Assembly (NCBI GenBank): GCA_964527925.1
Contig: CAZGQO010000002.1
Span: 186,001 to 250,000, forward strand
DNA from: Ch128b sp964527925
GTDB taxonomy: Bacteria; Bacteroidota; Ignavibacteria; Ch128b
Direction: 5' to 3'
Length of the DNA stretch: 64,000 bases
Shown here: positions 43,633 to 53,229 of the stretch, piece by piece
Layout of the letters: the number at the start of each line of letters is the position of its first letter
Numbering within the stretch: position 1 is the first letter of the stretch
The notes under the pieces: model-generated
Databases searched by the model: none
What the model was told of the DNA's origin: nothing
Seen by the model: the letters and a program-made list of their open reading frames with translations, nothing else
Translations under genes and position numbers: made by a program

Positions 43633-46044
43633 ATGGAAGGTTCAAAGTTGAAACGACTACTAATTTCATTGGCTTTATTGTTTAGTTCATTCTGTCTGAT
43701 GTACGGACAAGATGGATATATTTCTCATCAACAACCTGCCAATGTATTTGAATATCAAAATATTGAATTACGATTCGGTATCATTCAACCCATTGATATA
43801 AAACAGGTACTTCTATTTTATAGAAGTTCGGCAAGCTTAGAATTTATCCCACTGGAGCTGAACTTTCAGGGATCGACTATCTTTGGAACAATACCCTCGA
43901 GAGATGTTCTCTCACCGTATATTGAATACTTTCTAAAAATTATCACCAGTGATGGAAGAGTAATTAATTATCCTTCTAATGTAACTCGAACCGGCAACTA
44001 TGTGAGAATCTTTGTCATCAAAAGTGAACAACAAACGCTATATGAGGAAAAAGTAATTTTGCTGAATCCTGTTAGTAATGAACCAGTTGAAATTGATCAA
44101 TTCTTTGTGGCTTTCTCGTTGTTAAAAGTTAGTGATAAAGTTCAGAAAAATTTTACAAGAATCTGGATTAACAATGAAGAGATAACCCGATTATTGAAAT
44201 TCGACGGTGATTTGATTTACACTCTATCAGGTTCTTATAAGAATCTAAAGTCAGGTTCCAATACCCTTAAAATTTTGCTGTTTGATATTAATAAAAATCC
44301 AATTTATACAAACGAATATCGATTCGATGTTTTATCTGGTGCTCCAATAGCAGGCAGAACTCGAACGCTTTTCAAATACTACGGTTCTACTCAACTCGAA
44401 TCGAGTCACGAAAACATGAGGAACGGGAATTTCAATTTTAATCGCTTGACAGCTAACTTCAGTTCAAATTATGGAATACTAAACTCAAAACTTTACTTAT
44501 ACATTACAAATGAAGAAAGACCCTATCTTCAACCACAGAATAGATATTTACTCAGTCTCGATATGGATTTCTTTAAATTTTTTGTTGGTGACCATTATCC
44601 TGTTTACCCATCATTAATAATGAGTGGAAAAAGATTGAGAGGAGTTACAGGTACTCTTGAACTGGGCTTTTTCAATATGCAAGTTTCATACGGCGAAATC
44701 ACAAGAAAAATTGAAGGTGAATTGCTTCAACTCTATTCAAGGGATAGCGCTGTAATTGGAAGTAATATCATACCAATTGATTCAGTAAAATTTGGTTATC
44801 CATTTGGGAAAGTGAATCTCGGCACTTATCAACGAAAGTTATTTGCAATAAGACCATATTTCGGAAGAGGAAGAAATTTTCAGTTAGGTTTTACATATCT
44901 TCACTCTAAAGATGAAATGGGATCGATAAATTTTGGTGCAAGGCCTAAAGAAAATCTTGTTGTTGGAACTGATTTGCTTATTGGAATTGATGATCAAAGA
45001 ATTTTACTGAAAGCACAAGGTTCAATGTCTATTCTCAACAATGATATTTCTACAGGTAATTTTACTGATAAATTAATTGATTCTCTTTTCGGTGAAGGTA
45101 AACCTCTGGGTGGTGATCCATTACTTATAAAAAGAGTTAGAGATATTGGAAGCAAGTTCATCACAATTAATCAGTTTACTATTCCATTAAATCCTCAAGA
45201 ACTGGCGACTCTGGCTGGTGAAGTCTTATTCAGCTTAAATTATTTTGGGAATTACTTACGTACTTATTATATCTATCGTGGTAATGACTACACTTCGTTT
45301 GGGCAGAATTTTTTAAGAAATGATTTGAAAGGATTTCAAATTCTGGATCGATTAGGCTTGTTTGATAACAGAGTTTTTATTTCAGCTTATTTTGAAAGAT
45401 TGAATGATAATTTGCAGAAGACGAAAATTGCAACTACCACTTTTCAAAATCTTGAAAGTTCTGTTTCAATCTATCCACGAATGAATTTCCCAAATTTCAC
45501 TTTTGGTTATTCACGCTTTAAAGTTCAAAATGATATTGATCCTTTTACAACCGACACAATTAAATATCAATCTCAATTGAACGATGTAACGAATCAATTT
45601 ATGTTTTCTTCAAGTTATGATTTTAGATATTATGTTCTACACCGTATATTCTTTAATCTGATTACAAGTAAGAAAACGGATTACACATTTAGAAACCAAT
45701 CCGCTCAATTTTTAAATTTTAGTCTTAATGTACAATCATTCTGGAGAAAATCACTTCAATCATTTTTTGGGATTACTTCCAGTTCATCGGAAGTTTCTAA
45801 TTCAAAGTATAAATATTTAACTCTAAACCTTGGAGGCAGATTTATTTCTCTTAAGGAAAAACTCAAAACAACCTTTGCTGTAAATCCATCACTTGGAGAT
45901 CTGAAACGGACTATTATTGAACTTTACAATCAATATTCACTCACAAAAAACTTCTCTTTGAATTTTAATGTGCGCTACCTGATTAATGCAAAACCAATTA
46001 AAAACGAGTCAATATTAAATCTTTTTGCTTCGTATGAATTTTAG
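43633..46044 (+). CDS. Large exported protein, predicted C-terminal outer-membrane beta-barrel
   Basis: An 803-residue protein with signal sequence LLISLALLFSSFCLMYGQ. Residues 25-230 look like two Ig-like beta-sandwich repeats (VFEYQNIELRFGIIQP, NEPVEIDQFFVAFSLLKV). The rest shows alternating short amphipathic strands with aromatic residues (NYGILNSKLYLYITNEERPY, HRIFFNLITSKKTDYTF) and ends in LFASYEF. The terminal aromatic F is typical of outer-membrane barrels. No named family recognised. It is the third gene of the exported trio, 40 bp after the FecR-domain gene. Confidence 0.75.
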   Translation: MEGSKLKRLLISLALLFSSFCLMYGQDGYISHQQPANVFEYQNIELRFGIIQPIDIKQVLLFYRSSASLEFIPLELNFQGSTIFGTIPSRDVLSPYIEYFLKIITSDGRVINYPSNVTRTGNYVRIFVIKSEQQTLYEEKVILLNPVSNEPVEIDQFFVAFSLLKVSDKVQKNFTRIWINNEEITRLLKFDGDLIYTLSGSYKNLKSGSNTLKILLFDINKNPIYTNEYRFDVLSGAPIAGRTRTLFKYYGSTQLESSHENMRNGNFNFNRLTANFSSNYGILNSKLYLYITNEERPYLQPQNRYLLSLDMDFFKFFVGDHYPVYPSLIMSGKRLRGVTGTLELGFFNMQVSYGEITRKIEGELLQLYSRDSAVIGSNIIPIDSVKFGYPFGKVNLGTYQRKLFAIRPYFGRGRNFQLGFTYLHSKDEMGSINFGARPKENLVVGTDLLIGIDDQRILLKAQGSMSILNNDISTGNFTDKLIDSLFGEGKPLGGDPLLIKRVRDIGSKFITINQFTIPLNPQELATLAGEVLFSLNYFGNYLRTYYIYRGNDYTSFGQNFLRNDLKGFQILDRLGLFDNRVFISAYFERLNDNLQKTKIATTTFQNLESSVSIYPRMNFPNFTFGYSRFKVQNDIDPFTTDTIKYQSQLNDVTNQFMFSSSYDFRYYVLHRIFFNLITSKKTDYTFRNQSAQFLNFSLNVQSFWRKSLQSFFGITSSSSEVSNSKYKYLTLNLGGRFISLKEKLKTTFAVNPSLGDLKRTIIELYNQYSLTKNFSLNFNVRYLINAKPIKNESILNLFASYEF

Positions 46045-46229
46045 CAGTCTATGTTTAAGTGAAATAAACTTCTAATAATTTTTTGATTAAGCACTAAACA
46101 CTTAAACTTTTGAATAAATAGAATTATTCACCCCTTCTAAAAATTGTGATTTTATCCTTTTACAATTGAAAACGTATTCTTTTGTAATTCTAATTTTCTT
46201 ATAAACAGTAACTTTGAATTATAATTCTA

Positions 46230-46856
46230 TCACTCCTCAGTAACTTCAAGAAAATCAATTTCCCCCGCACCTTCGCGAACAATTTCTGGTTCCTCTCCAC
46301 TGAAATCAATAATTGTTGAAGGTGTTAATCCAAGTGGTCCAGAGTACAAAATTAAATCAACTTTCTTTCCGTAGAATTTAACAATTGATTCTTCATCATT
46401 CATAATTTCACCTTTTTCTTCTGTCACGCTTGTGCTTACTATTGGATGTTGTAATTCTTTAACAAGTAGTTGAGCAATCAAATTATCAGGTACACGAATA
46501 CCAACAGCTTTTCTTTTGCTCCATAATTTTTTCGGTACCTCCCGAGCTGCTGGCAAAATGAAAGTATATGGACCAGGAAATGCGTACTTTAGAAATCTAT
46601 AAACCTGTGTTGAAACTTTTGCATAGTGAGCAATATCTTTAAGATCAGCACAAATAAAACTCAATGGTTTATCATCAAGTCCTGGTTTAATCTGATAAAT
46701 TCTTTCAATTGCATTCTTCTGAAAGATATCGCAACCAAGTCCGTAAACTGTATCAGTTGGATAAATTATTACTCCTCCCTGCTTTAGAACTTCAACTGCT
46801 CTATTGATGAATCTCATTTGTGGGTTTTTGGGATGGATGTGTAGGACTTCAGCCAT
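46230..46856 (-). CDS. Sua5/YciO/YrdC family threonylcarbamoyl-AMP synthase-like protein
   Basis: A 208-residue YrdC-domain protein. The nucleotide/threonine-site segment is KQGGVIIYPTDTVYGLGCDI, followed by IKPGLDDKPLSFICAD, FPGPYTFILPAA and a later STSVTEEKGEI. The domain makes the threonylcarbamoyl-AMP used for the t6A modification of tRNA; the YciO branch is also possible. A good ribosome site (AAAGGAGA) precedes the ATG at 46856. It is monocistronic, with a 185-bp gap on the downstream side. Confidence 0.9.
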   Translation of the reverse strand: MAEVLHIHPKNPQMRFINRAVEVLKQGGVIIYPTDTVYGLGCDIFQKNAIERIYQIKPGLDDKPLSFICADLKDIAHYAKVSTQVYRFLKYAFPGPYTFILPAAREVPKKLWSKRKAVGIRVPDNLIAQLLVKELQHPIVSTSVTEEKGEIMNDEESIVKFYGKKVDLILYSGPLGLTPSTIIDFSGEEPEIVREGAGEIDFLEVTEE

Positions 46857-46928
46857 GTTGGTCTCCTTTAATTTTCTTTTAAAAGTTAAGATAAATACAA
46901 ATTAAATTCCAATAGTCTTCGAAGTACC

Positions 46929-48054
46929 TTATTCAACCCCCAGGAATGAATTGAAATTTTTTTTACCAATAACGAAAGTATGAGCAGAAGGATAGTTTTC
47001 TAAAAATGTTTTCGGAATCTTTTTCTTCTTAACCTGCTGAAATGTGAATTCGAATGCGTTTATATTTCTTTCGTTTTCTTCGATAAAGTCAATTTCCTGT
47101 TTTTGATGAGTTCTCCAGAAATAATAATTCAAATCTATCTTATTATTTGTATTCATTTTGATTCTTTCAGCAATCAGAAAATTTTCCCACATAGCCCCAA
47201 AGTCAGTGCTTTTTTCAATGGGAAGAAAATTATTAATGATTGCATTTCTAACACCGAGAACATAAAAATATATTTTTCTTGATTTAGCCAATTCATTACT
47301 CATATTTCTCTGAAAAGAAGGAAGTCTAAAAATCACAAATGATTTTTCGAGTATTTCGATATATCGCATCACTGTTTCATTGTTGACTTTTAATAGCTGC
47401 GAGAGCTCATTGTACGAAACAAGATTTCCAATCTGTAATGCTAATGCTTTGATAAGTTTTTCAAGCAATTCAGGTTGCTTCAAATAATTGTACATTAAAA
47501 CATCACGGAATAGGTAACTCTGAGTTATATTTTTTAAAATTTCTTTTTGTTCTGAAGGTTTTACGATAATCTCAGGATACATACCATAGATTAATCTATT
47601 TTCCAGATTTCTATTTCCTTCGAGATATCCGACATGATCCACATTTTCTTTCCATGAGATTGGATAAAGAATGAAATCATATCTTCTGCCAGTCAGTGGT
47701 TCATTTAATTGTTCTGTTAATCCAACTGAAGATGAACTTGTTGCAATAACCTGATACTCTGGAAGCATATCAACGATGATTTTAATCGTTATACCAATAT
47801 CTTCTACTCTCTGCACTTCATCCATAAGAATGAGCTTATAATCCTTAAGATTTTATCTGTGAAGAATTTGGTGAATTTAAAATTTCTCTTACATCAGGTT
47901 CATCACAATTCAGACAAAGATACTTGAGATTAGGAATTTCTCCTAAATATTTCATCAAAGTAGTTTTTCCAACCTGACGTGCTCCTATAATTACTATTAC
48001 TTTACCCCGAAACAATTTTTCTTCTATTAATCGAACAGTTGTTCTTTGAATCAT
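46929..48054 (-). pseudogene. AAA ATPase with DUF4143 domain, broken by one frameshift
   Basis: Two overlapping-function open frames make up one ATPase. 47845-48054 encodes the N terminus with Walker A (GARQVGKTTLMKYL). 46929-47825 plus upstream codons encode Walker B (LILMDEVQRVE), the LYPISWKENVDHV region and the DUF4143 domain with FIEENERNINAFEF. The frame shifts at about 47848-47860, in an A-run (ATAAAATCTT); removing one A would join QI to NLKDYKLILMDE. Family members are predicted ATPases of unclear function, often in variable copy number. A sequencing indel or programmed slippage cannot be excluded. Confidence 0.85.
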
Positions 48055-48087
48055 CGATTTTAACTCAAATTTCCCTGCAATTTTAAA

Positions 48088-48183
48088 TTACGGTCAAACC
48101 GCAAATTCTTATAAGAATTTTACGGTCAATCAGAAAATTCTTATAAATATTTTATGGTCGACCAGAAAATTTTTTTAGATTAT
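48088..48183. repeat. Three tandem 32-bp repeats upstream of the AAA/DUF4143 gene
   Basis: Units at 48088-48119, 48120-48151 and 48152-48183. The shared pattern is TTACGGTCAAYCRGAAAATT, then a CTTATAAnAATT half that is lost in the third unit. The array starts 33 bp before the ATPase start codon on the minus strand. It lies between the ATPase and the Mut7-C gene, and could hold binding sites for a regulator or be a remnant of a mobile element. Confidence 0.8.
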
Positions 48184-48272
48184 AAATCCTATTTAACAAT
48201 TGTTGAAAACCAAACTTAGATTCTATTAAAATGATTTTTTCCAATTCAGTATTTAATCTGAGGGATAATTAA

Positions 48273-49025
48273 TCATTTCTTTCGAAGATATCGTTTAACT
48301 TTCTTCATCATCCTATCAAAGTGAGATCCCTGCCAATAAATTTTATCACACTTGCTGCAAAAGTAAAACCTTTGCGGTAATTCAAACTTATAATCAGGGA
48401 GTTTCAATTTGACTTTCTTGAATGAGATTCTTTTAAGTCTTGTGCCGCATTCAAGGCAAAGTGATAAAGGATTTAAATGCCGAGTCAGATCAAATTTTTT
48501 GAGAATTTCTTTTACTTGTTTATCAGGAAGAATATTACGTACAAAGTATCCAAATTTCACTTCTTTTCTTTTAAGCAATCCAGTATCTCTGGTGAGAATA
48601 ATTCTATTTTCTTTCAAAGCAATCTTAACAATCTCATCATCTGTTAATGAATTATCATAAAACATATCAAGCCCGAGTTTTCTCATTTCACGAACAAGTT
48701 TACCAAGATGAACATCACAAATAAATTTCATCTTTCCTCTATAAATTGGTTTCAGATGAATTACTTTCTTGAATCTCGCCTTCTTAAAGTCAGAAAAAAT
48801 TTCAATCCTGTCTCCATCTTGAATTTTATAATTAAAATCAACTGAGTCTTTATTAACAAGTATGACATCAACCTCAGTGTGAGGGACATCGTACGATTCA
48901 ATTAAATCTTTAACCGTTGTAGAATCAATAAATTTATGAACTATCTCTTTTCTAAAACGATTCGATAAAAAAACTTTAAACGCAAGCTGAAATTTTAGAA
49001 ATACTGTTTTTTCGATTACTCTCAT
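48273..49025 (-). CDS. Mut7-C RNase-domain protein with N-terminal ubiquitin-like fold
   Basis: A 250-residue protein. Residues 1-85 resemble the ubiquitin-like Mut7-C partner domain (SYDVPHTEVDVILVN, YKIQDGDRIEIFSDF). Residues 95-245 form the Mut7-C PIN-like domain (FICDVHLGKLVREMRKLGLD, TRDTGLLKRK) with a zinc ribbon of two Cys pairs, CLECG and CSKCDKIYW. Predicted to be a nuclease acting on RNA; biochemical role in bacteria is not known. It is monocistronic and diverges from the lon-like gene. Confidence 0.87.
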   Translation of the reverse strand: MRVIEKTVFLKFQLAFKVFLSNRFRKEIVHKFIDSTTVKDLIESYDVPHTEVDVILVNKDSVDFNYKIQDGDRIEIFSDFKKARFKKVIHLKPIYRGKMKFICDVHLGKLVREMRKLGLDMFYDNSLTDDEIVKIALKENRIILTRDTGLLKRKEVKFGYFVRNILPDKQVKEILKKFDLTRHLNPLSLCLECGTRLKRISFKKVKLKLPDYKFELPQRFYFCSKCDKIYWQGSHFDRMMKKVKRYLRKK

Positions 49026-49158
49026 TTTCTTATTGCTTCACAATTATGAAATTTTTTCTGGAACGATTGTAACTAAACCAATATAAAATCTTTCAACTCA
49101 AAATTTAATTAATTAATTTTGTTATGCATATCAAAAATCAGAAAATTATAGGTTAAAC

Positions 49159-51657
49159 ATGAAGGCAAAACTTAAACCTGCCCCGGCTTATCAACCACTT
49201 AAATCAACTGAACTAACCTGGACATGCGATCAAGAAATTTTCGAGTTCGAATCAACCAAGAATCTTGAACCTATCGAAGGAATCATTGGACAGGAACGGG
49301 CTCTTAAGGCATTGAGATTGGGCGTCGATTTATATGCACCAGGTTACAACATTTTCGTTACAGGACTTTCAGGAACTGGTAAAGCTACAACCATTCAAAA
49401 AATTCTGGAAAGGATCAGTCCAAATTGCCCTGTTCTGAATGATTATGCTTATGTGAATAACTTTTCTAATCCAGATATGCCGAGACTCCTTGTTTTTCCA
49501 GCAGGAGTTGCTCAAATGTTTGCCAATGCAATGGAATCAATGATTGATTTCTTGATTGAAAAGATTCCTGTTGTTTTAGAAGATGAAGCTTATGCAACGA
49601 AACGAAAAGATATAATGAATAATTACGCTGAAGACGAAAAAAAATTAATGCTTGAATTCGAAAATCAAATTAAGAAAGATAATTTTTCACTGGGACAGGT
49701 TCAGATGGGACAGTTTTATCGACCAGAAATATTTCCAATCATAAACGGGAAGCCAGTCCCAATTCAACAACTGAATGAATTAGTTAACAGTAATGTAATC
49801 AGTCCAGAAGAAGCTGAACGGGTCATTCAAAAATATCAGGAGTATACAATTCAACTTCAGGAATTATTTAAGATGGGACTTCAGCTTTCAAGAGAATATC
49901 AAGAGAAATTACTGAAACTTGAGCAAGAAGCCGTGAACAATCTGGTGACCGGTGTAATTTCAGACTTGAAAGAAAAATTTAACTATCCAAAAGTTCATCA
50001 ATATCTGGATGAAGTAAAAGAATCAATCTTAAATTCACTTGATGATTTTAAGGAAGCAGGAAAACCAGAACAACAACAAGCTCCTTCGCAACCTTTACCA
50101 CCAGCACTTAAAGAAATTAGAGATCAATTTAGAGTTTATAGAGTGAATGTATTGCTTGATAATTCTGCAACAAGAGAATGTCCAGTAATTATTGAAACAT
50201 CGCCAACCTACTCAAATATTTTTGGAACAATCGAAAGAGTTTATGAAGGCGGCGGCGCATGGTATTCAGATTTTATGAACATCAAAGCAGGATCAATTCT
50301 CAGAGCCAACAGCGGTTATCTTGTTTTGAATGCTTTTGATGCACTTACTGAACCAGGTGTATGGAAAGCCCTCAAACGAGTTTTAATGTATCGGAAACTT
50401 GAGATTCAGGATTTTGCAAGTCAATATCTTTTCTCTACAACCAACATCAAACCTGAACCAATTGAAATAAATACAAAAGTAATTTTTATCGGAAGCGATG
50501 AAATTTATTATCTGTTAAGCGAGTATGAAGAAGATTTCAAAAAGATTTTCAAAGTGCGTGCTGATTTTGATTATGAAATGAAAAATACTCCAAAAGCATT
50601 AAATGATTTAGCTGGACTTGTAACAAAACTTTGTGATGAAGAAAATTTATTACATTTTGATCGATTTGCAATTGCAAAGCTTGCGGAGTTTTCGGCAAGA
50701 TATGCTGGTTCAAAAAACAAATTGACTGCAAGATTTTCAGTTGTCGCTGATATTGTTCGTGAAGCAAATTTCTGGGCGAAAGATTCAGGTGCTGAAATTG
50801 TAACAGGTGATCATGTAAAGATTGCTTATGAAAATTTCATCTATCGTCACAACATGATTGAAGAAAAGATAAATGAAATGATCAAAGATGGAAAACTAAT
50901 CATCGATATCAAAGGAGAAAAAGTTGGTGAGATAAATGGACTGGCTGTTTATTCAATCAACAATTATAGTTTCGGGAAACCTTCAAAAATTACAGTAACT
51001 GTTTCAGCTGGAAATACAGGGATTGTTAACATAGAAAGAGAAGCAAGACTCTCTGGAAAAATATACGATAAAGGTATTCTGGTAATCTCTGGATTATTGA
51101 GAGAAAAATTTGGTCAGGATTTCCCACTTTCATTTACAGCGAGCATTTGTTTTGAACAATCTTACAGCGGTATAGATGGTGACAGTGCATCATCAACTGA
51201 AATTTTTGCATTACTTTCTGCATTAAGTGGATTGCCACTCAAACAGGGAATTGCTGTAACAGGATCAGTAAATCAAAAAGGAATCATTCAACCAATCGGT
51301 GGTGTTAACGAAAAAATTGAAGGATTTTTCAAAATCTGCAAATTCCATGGACTCGACGGTAGTCATGGAGTGATTATTCCTAAACGAAACCTCGATGATT
51401 TAATGTTAAAAGACGAAGTCATTGAAGCTGTCGAAAAAGGTAAATTCAAAATTTATGCAATTGAAACTATTGATGAGGGAATTGAAATCCTCACAGGAGT
51501 CAAAGCGGGCAAATTAGTAAAAGGTAAATGGGAAAAAGGGACAGTTTTTGAATTGGTGTATAATCGTTTGAAAGAATTACATGAGATTTCTAAGGGAGAA
51601 AATGAGAAAAAAGAAAGAATCAAAAAGAAAAAACGAGTTGGGTTTAAGGTAAAATGA
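49159..51657 (+). CDS. LonB-type ATP-dependent protease (COG1067)
   Basis: An 832-residue protein with an N-terminal ATP-binding region (GYNIFVTGLSGTGKATTIQK at about 63-82) and a coiled middle section (about 180-330, EQEAVNNLVTGVISDLKEKF). An AAA module with YLVLNAFDALTEPGVWKALK follows. The C-terminal serine-lysine Lon protease domain has Ser at about 674 in DGDSASSTEIF and Lys at about 717 in GGVNEKIEGF. It is of the YcbZ/LonB-like kind rather than classical Lon. It stands alone, with pyruvate kinase 78 bp downstream. Confidence 0.92.
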   Translation: MKAKLKPAPAYQPLKSTELTWTCDQEIFEFESTKNLEPIEGIIGQERALKALRLGVDLYAPGYNIFVTGLSGTGKATTIQKILERISPNCPVLNDYAYVNNFSNPDMPRLLVFPAGVAQMFANAMESMIDFLIEKIPVVLEDEAYATKRKDIMNNYAEDEKKLMLEFENQIKKDNFSLGQVQMGQFYRPEIFPIINGKPVPIQQLNELVNSNVISPEEAERVIQKYQEYTIQLQELFKMGLQLSREYQEKLLKLEQEAVNNLVTGVISDLKEKFNYPKVHQYLDEVKESILNSLDDFKEAGKPEQQQAPSQPLPPALKEIRDQFRVYRVNVLLDNSATRECPVIIETSPTYSNIFGTIERVYEGGGAWYSDFMNIKAGSILRANSGYLVLNAFDALTEPGVWKALKRVLMYRKLEIQDFASQYLFSTTNIKPEPIEINTKVIFIGSDEIYYLLSEYEEDFKKIFKVRADFDYEMKNTPKALNDLAGLVTKLCDEENLLHFDRFAIAKLAEFSARYAGSKNKLTARFSVVADIVREANFWAKDSGAEIVTGDHVKIAYENFIYRHNMIEEKINEMIKDGKLIIDIKGEKVGEINGLAVYSINNYSFGKPSKITVTVSAGNTGIVNIEREARLSGKIYDKGILVISGLLREKFGQDFPLSFTASICFEQSYSGIDGDSASSTEIFALLSALSGLPLKQGIAVTGSVNQKGIIQPIGGVNEKIEGFFKICKFHGLDGSHGVIIPKRNLDDLMLKDEVIEAVEKGKFKIYAIETIDEGIEILTGVKAGKLVKGKWEKGTVFELVYNRLKELHEISKGENEKKERIKKKKRVGFKVK

Positions 51658-51735
51658 GTTTAATGTTTTTTTAAATCATTTAGTGAATCAAAAAATGGCA
51701 GAAATAAAAATTCAATCCACAGGAAAGAAACTAAA

Positions 51736-53160
51736 ATGAAAAATCTTTTCAGTGAAAAGACAAAAATTATAGCGACTATCGGACCAGCGTCTGCAAGTCC
51801 TGGTATTATTAAAGGAATGATCCGCTCTGGAGTGGATGGCTTTCGATTAAATTTTTCACATGGCGAATTTCAGTTGTTTCAAAAACATGTTCAAAATATT
51901 AGAGGATTATCAAAAAAATTTAATGTGAACATTGCAATTCTTGGTGATCTTCAGGGACCAAAAATTAGAGTCGGAAAAATTAAAGATGGGCAGATTGAAT
52001 TAAAGGAAGGAATGTTTGTTGAAATTTTTGATAAACCGATTGTTGGTGAACAAAGTAAATTTTCAACATCTTACAAAAATCTCTCCAAAGAAGTTGAAGT
52101 TGGCGAAAGGATTTTAATTGATGATGGATTAATAAAACTCAGAGTGAGGGAGAAAAAAAATGGTTCGATTTTGTGTAAAGTTATAGAAGGTGGAATATTA
52201 AAGACGAGAAAAGGACTAAACATTCCCGATTCAAAGATTACAACTCCAGCACTGACGACAAAAGATTTTGAATGGACTTATTTCTCCATAAAAAACAATT
52301 TAGATTTTCTCGCACTATCTTTTGTTAGAGATGAAAACGATGTTCTCAAATTGAAAGAGTATTTGAAAAAACGAAAAGTTACGATTCCAATTATCTCCAA
52401 AATTGAACTAAAACAGGGCTTAAAAAATTTTGAATCGATTCTTAAAGTCTCGGATGGAATTATGGTTGCTCGTGGTGATCTGGGTGTTGAACTCGGTCCT
52501 GAAGAAGTTCCACCGGCTCAAAAATATATTATCAAAAGATGTATTGAGGCTCGAAAGCTTGTCATTACAGCTACACAAATGTTAGAAAGTATGATTCACA
52601 ATCCAATACCTACTCGAGCTGAAGCATCGGATGTTGCAAATGTAATTCTCGATGGAACTGATGCTGTTTTATTAACAGCTGAGACATCAATTGGTATTGA
52701 CCCCGTAAGAGTAGTTCAAACAATGTCAAGAATTATTAAACGAGCTGAAAGAATACATACATTTCACAATCTTGAATACGACTACATCAAAACCGATGAA
52801 GCTCATATTCAGTCAATCGCCTTAGCTTCCTGTCAGATTGCAAATGATTTGAAAGCTAAACTAATTGTTCCAATAACTTATTCAGGTTTTACAGCAATTG
52901 TTTTATCGAAATACTTTCCAAAAGCTCCAGTCATTGCCGTTACAAATAAGTACGAAACTTTAAAATATTTGAAATTTTATCGTGGGATTGAATCATTAGT
53001 TTTAGAAGATATTTCTGATTTTGAAACTGTAATCGAGAAAACAATCAAACAATTAAAAGCAAAGAATCTTGTAAAGAAGAATGAACGCCTATTATTTGTC
53101 GGCAGTTTGAAAACAAGACAGAAATCAATTTCCAATTTAATTAAAGTTGTTTCCGTGTGA
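51736..53160 (+). CDS. pyk: Pyruvate kinase
   Basis: The last step of glycolysis, phosphoenolpyruvate plus ADP to pyruvate plus ATP. The 474-residue length is standard. Motifs seen are IATIGPASASPG, FRLNFSHG, LGDLQGPKIRVG, the catalytic-lysine region IISKIELKQGL, and MVARGDLGVELGPEEVPPAQ followed by ATQMLESM. The C-terminal allosteric domain is complete. It lies between the lon-like gene and an aldo/keto reductase, all on the plus strand, with 78- and 69-bp gaps. Confidence 0.97.
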   Translation: MKNLFSEKTKIIATIGPASASPGIIKGMIRSGVDGFRLNFSHGEFQLFQKHVQNIRGLSKKFNVNIAILGDLQGPKIRVGKIKDGQIELKEGMFVEIFDKPIVGEQSKFSTSYKNLSKEVEVGERILIDDGLIKLRVREKKNGSILCKVIEGGILKTRKGLNIPDSKITTPALTTKDFEWTYFSIKNNLDFLALSFVRDENDVLKLKEYLKKRKVTIPIISKIELKQGLKNFESILKVSDGIMVARGDLGVELGPEEVPPAQKYIIKRCIEARKLVITATQMLESMIHNPIPTRAEASDVANVILDGTDAVLLTAETSIGIDPVRVVQTMSRIIKRAERIHTFHNLEYDYIKTDEAHIQSIALASCQIANDLKAKLIVPITYSGFTAIVLSKYFPKAPVIAVTNKYETLKYLKFYRGIESLVLEDISDFETVIEKTIKQLKAKNLVKKNERLLFVGSLKTRQKSISNLIKVVSV

Positions 53161-53229
53161 TAATTTTATATCAAAAACTTTCTGGATGAATTTTTTATCA
53201 AATTCAATTCAAAAATCATGAGGTGAAAC

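Noticed and set aside
51694..51738. Short open frame between the lon-like and pyruvate kinase genes
   Set aside because: It is 14 codons long, overlaps the pyruvate kinase start and shows no coding signs.
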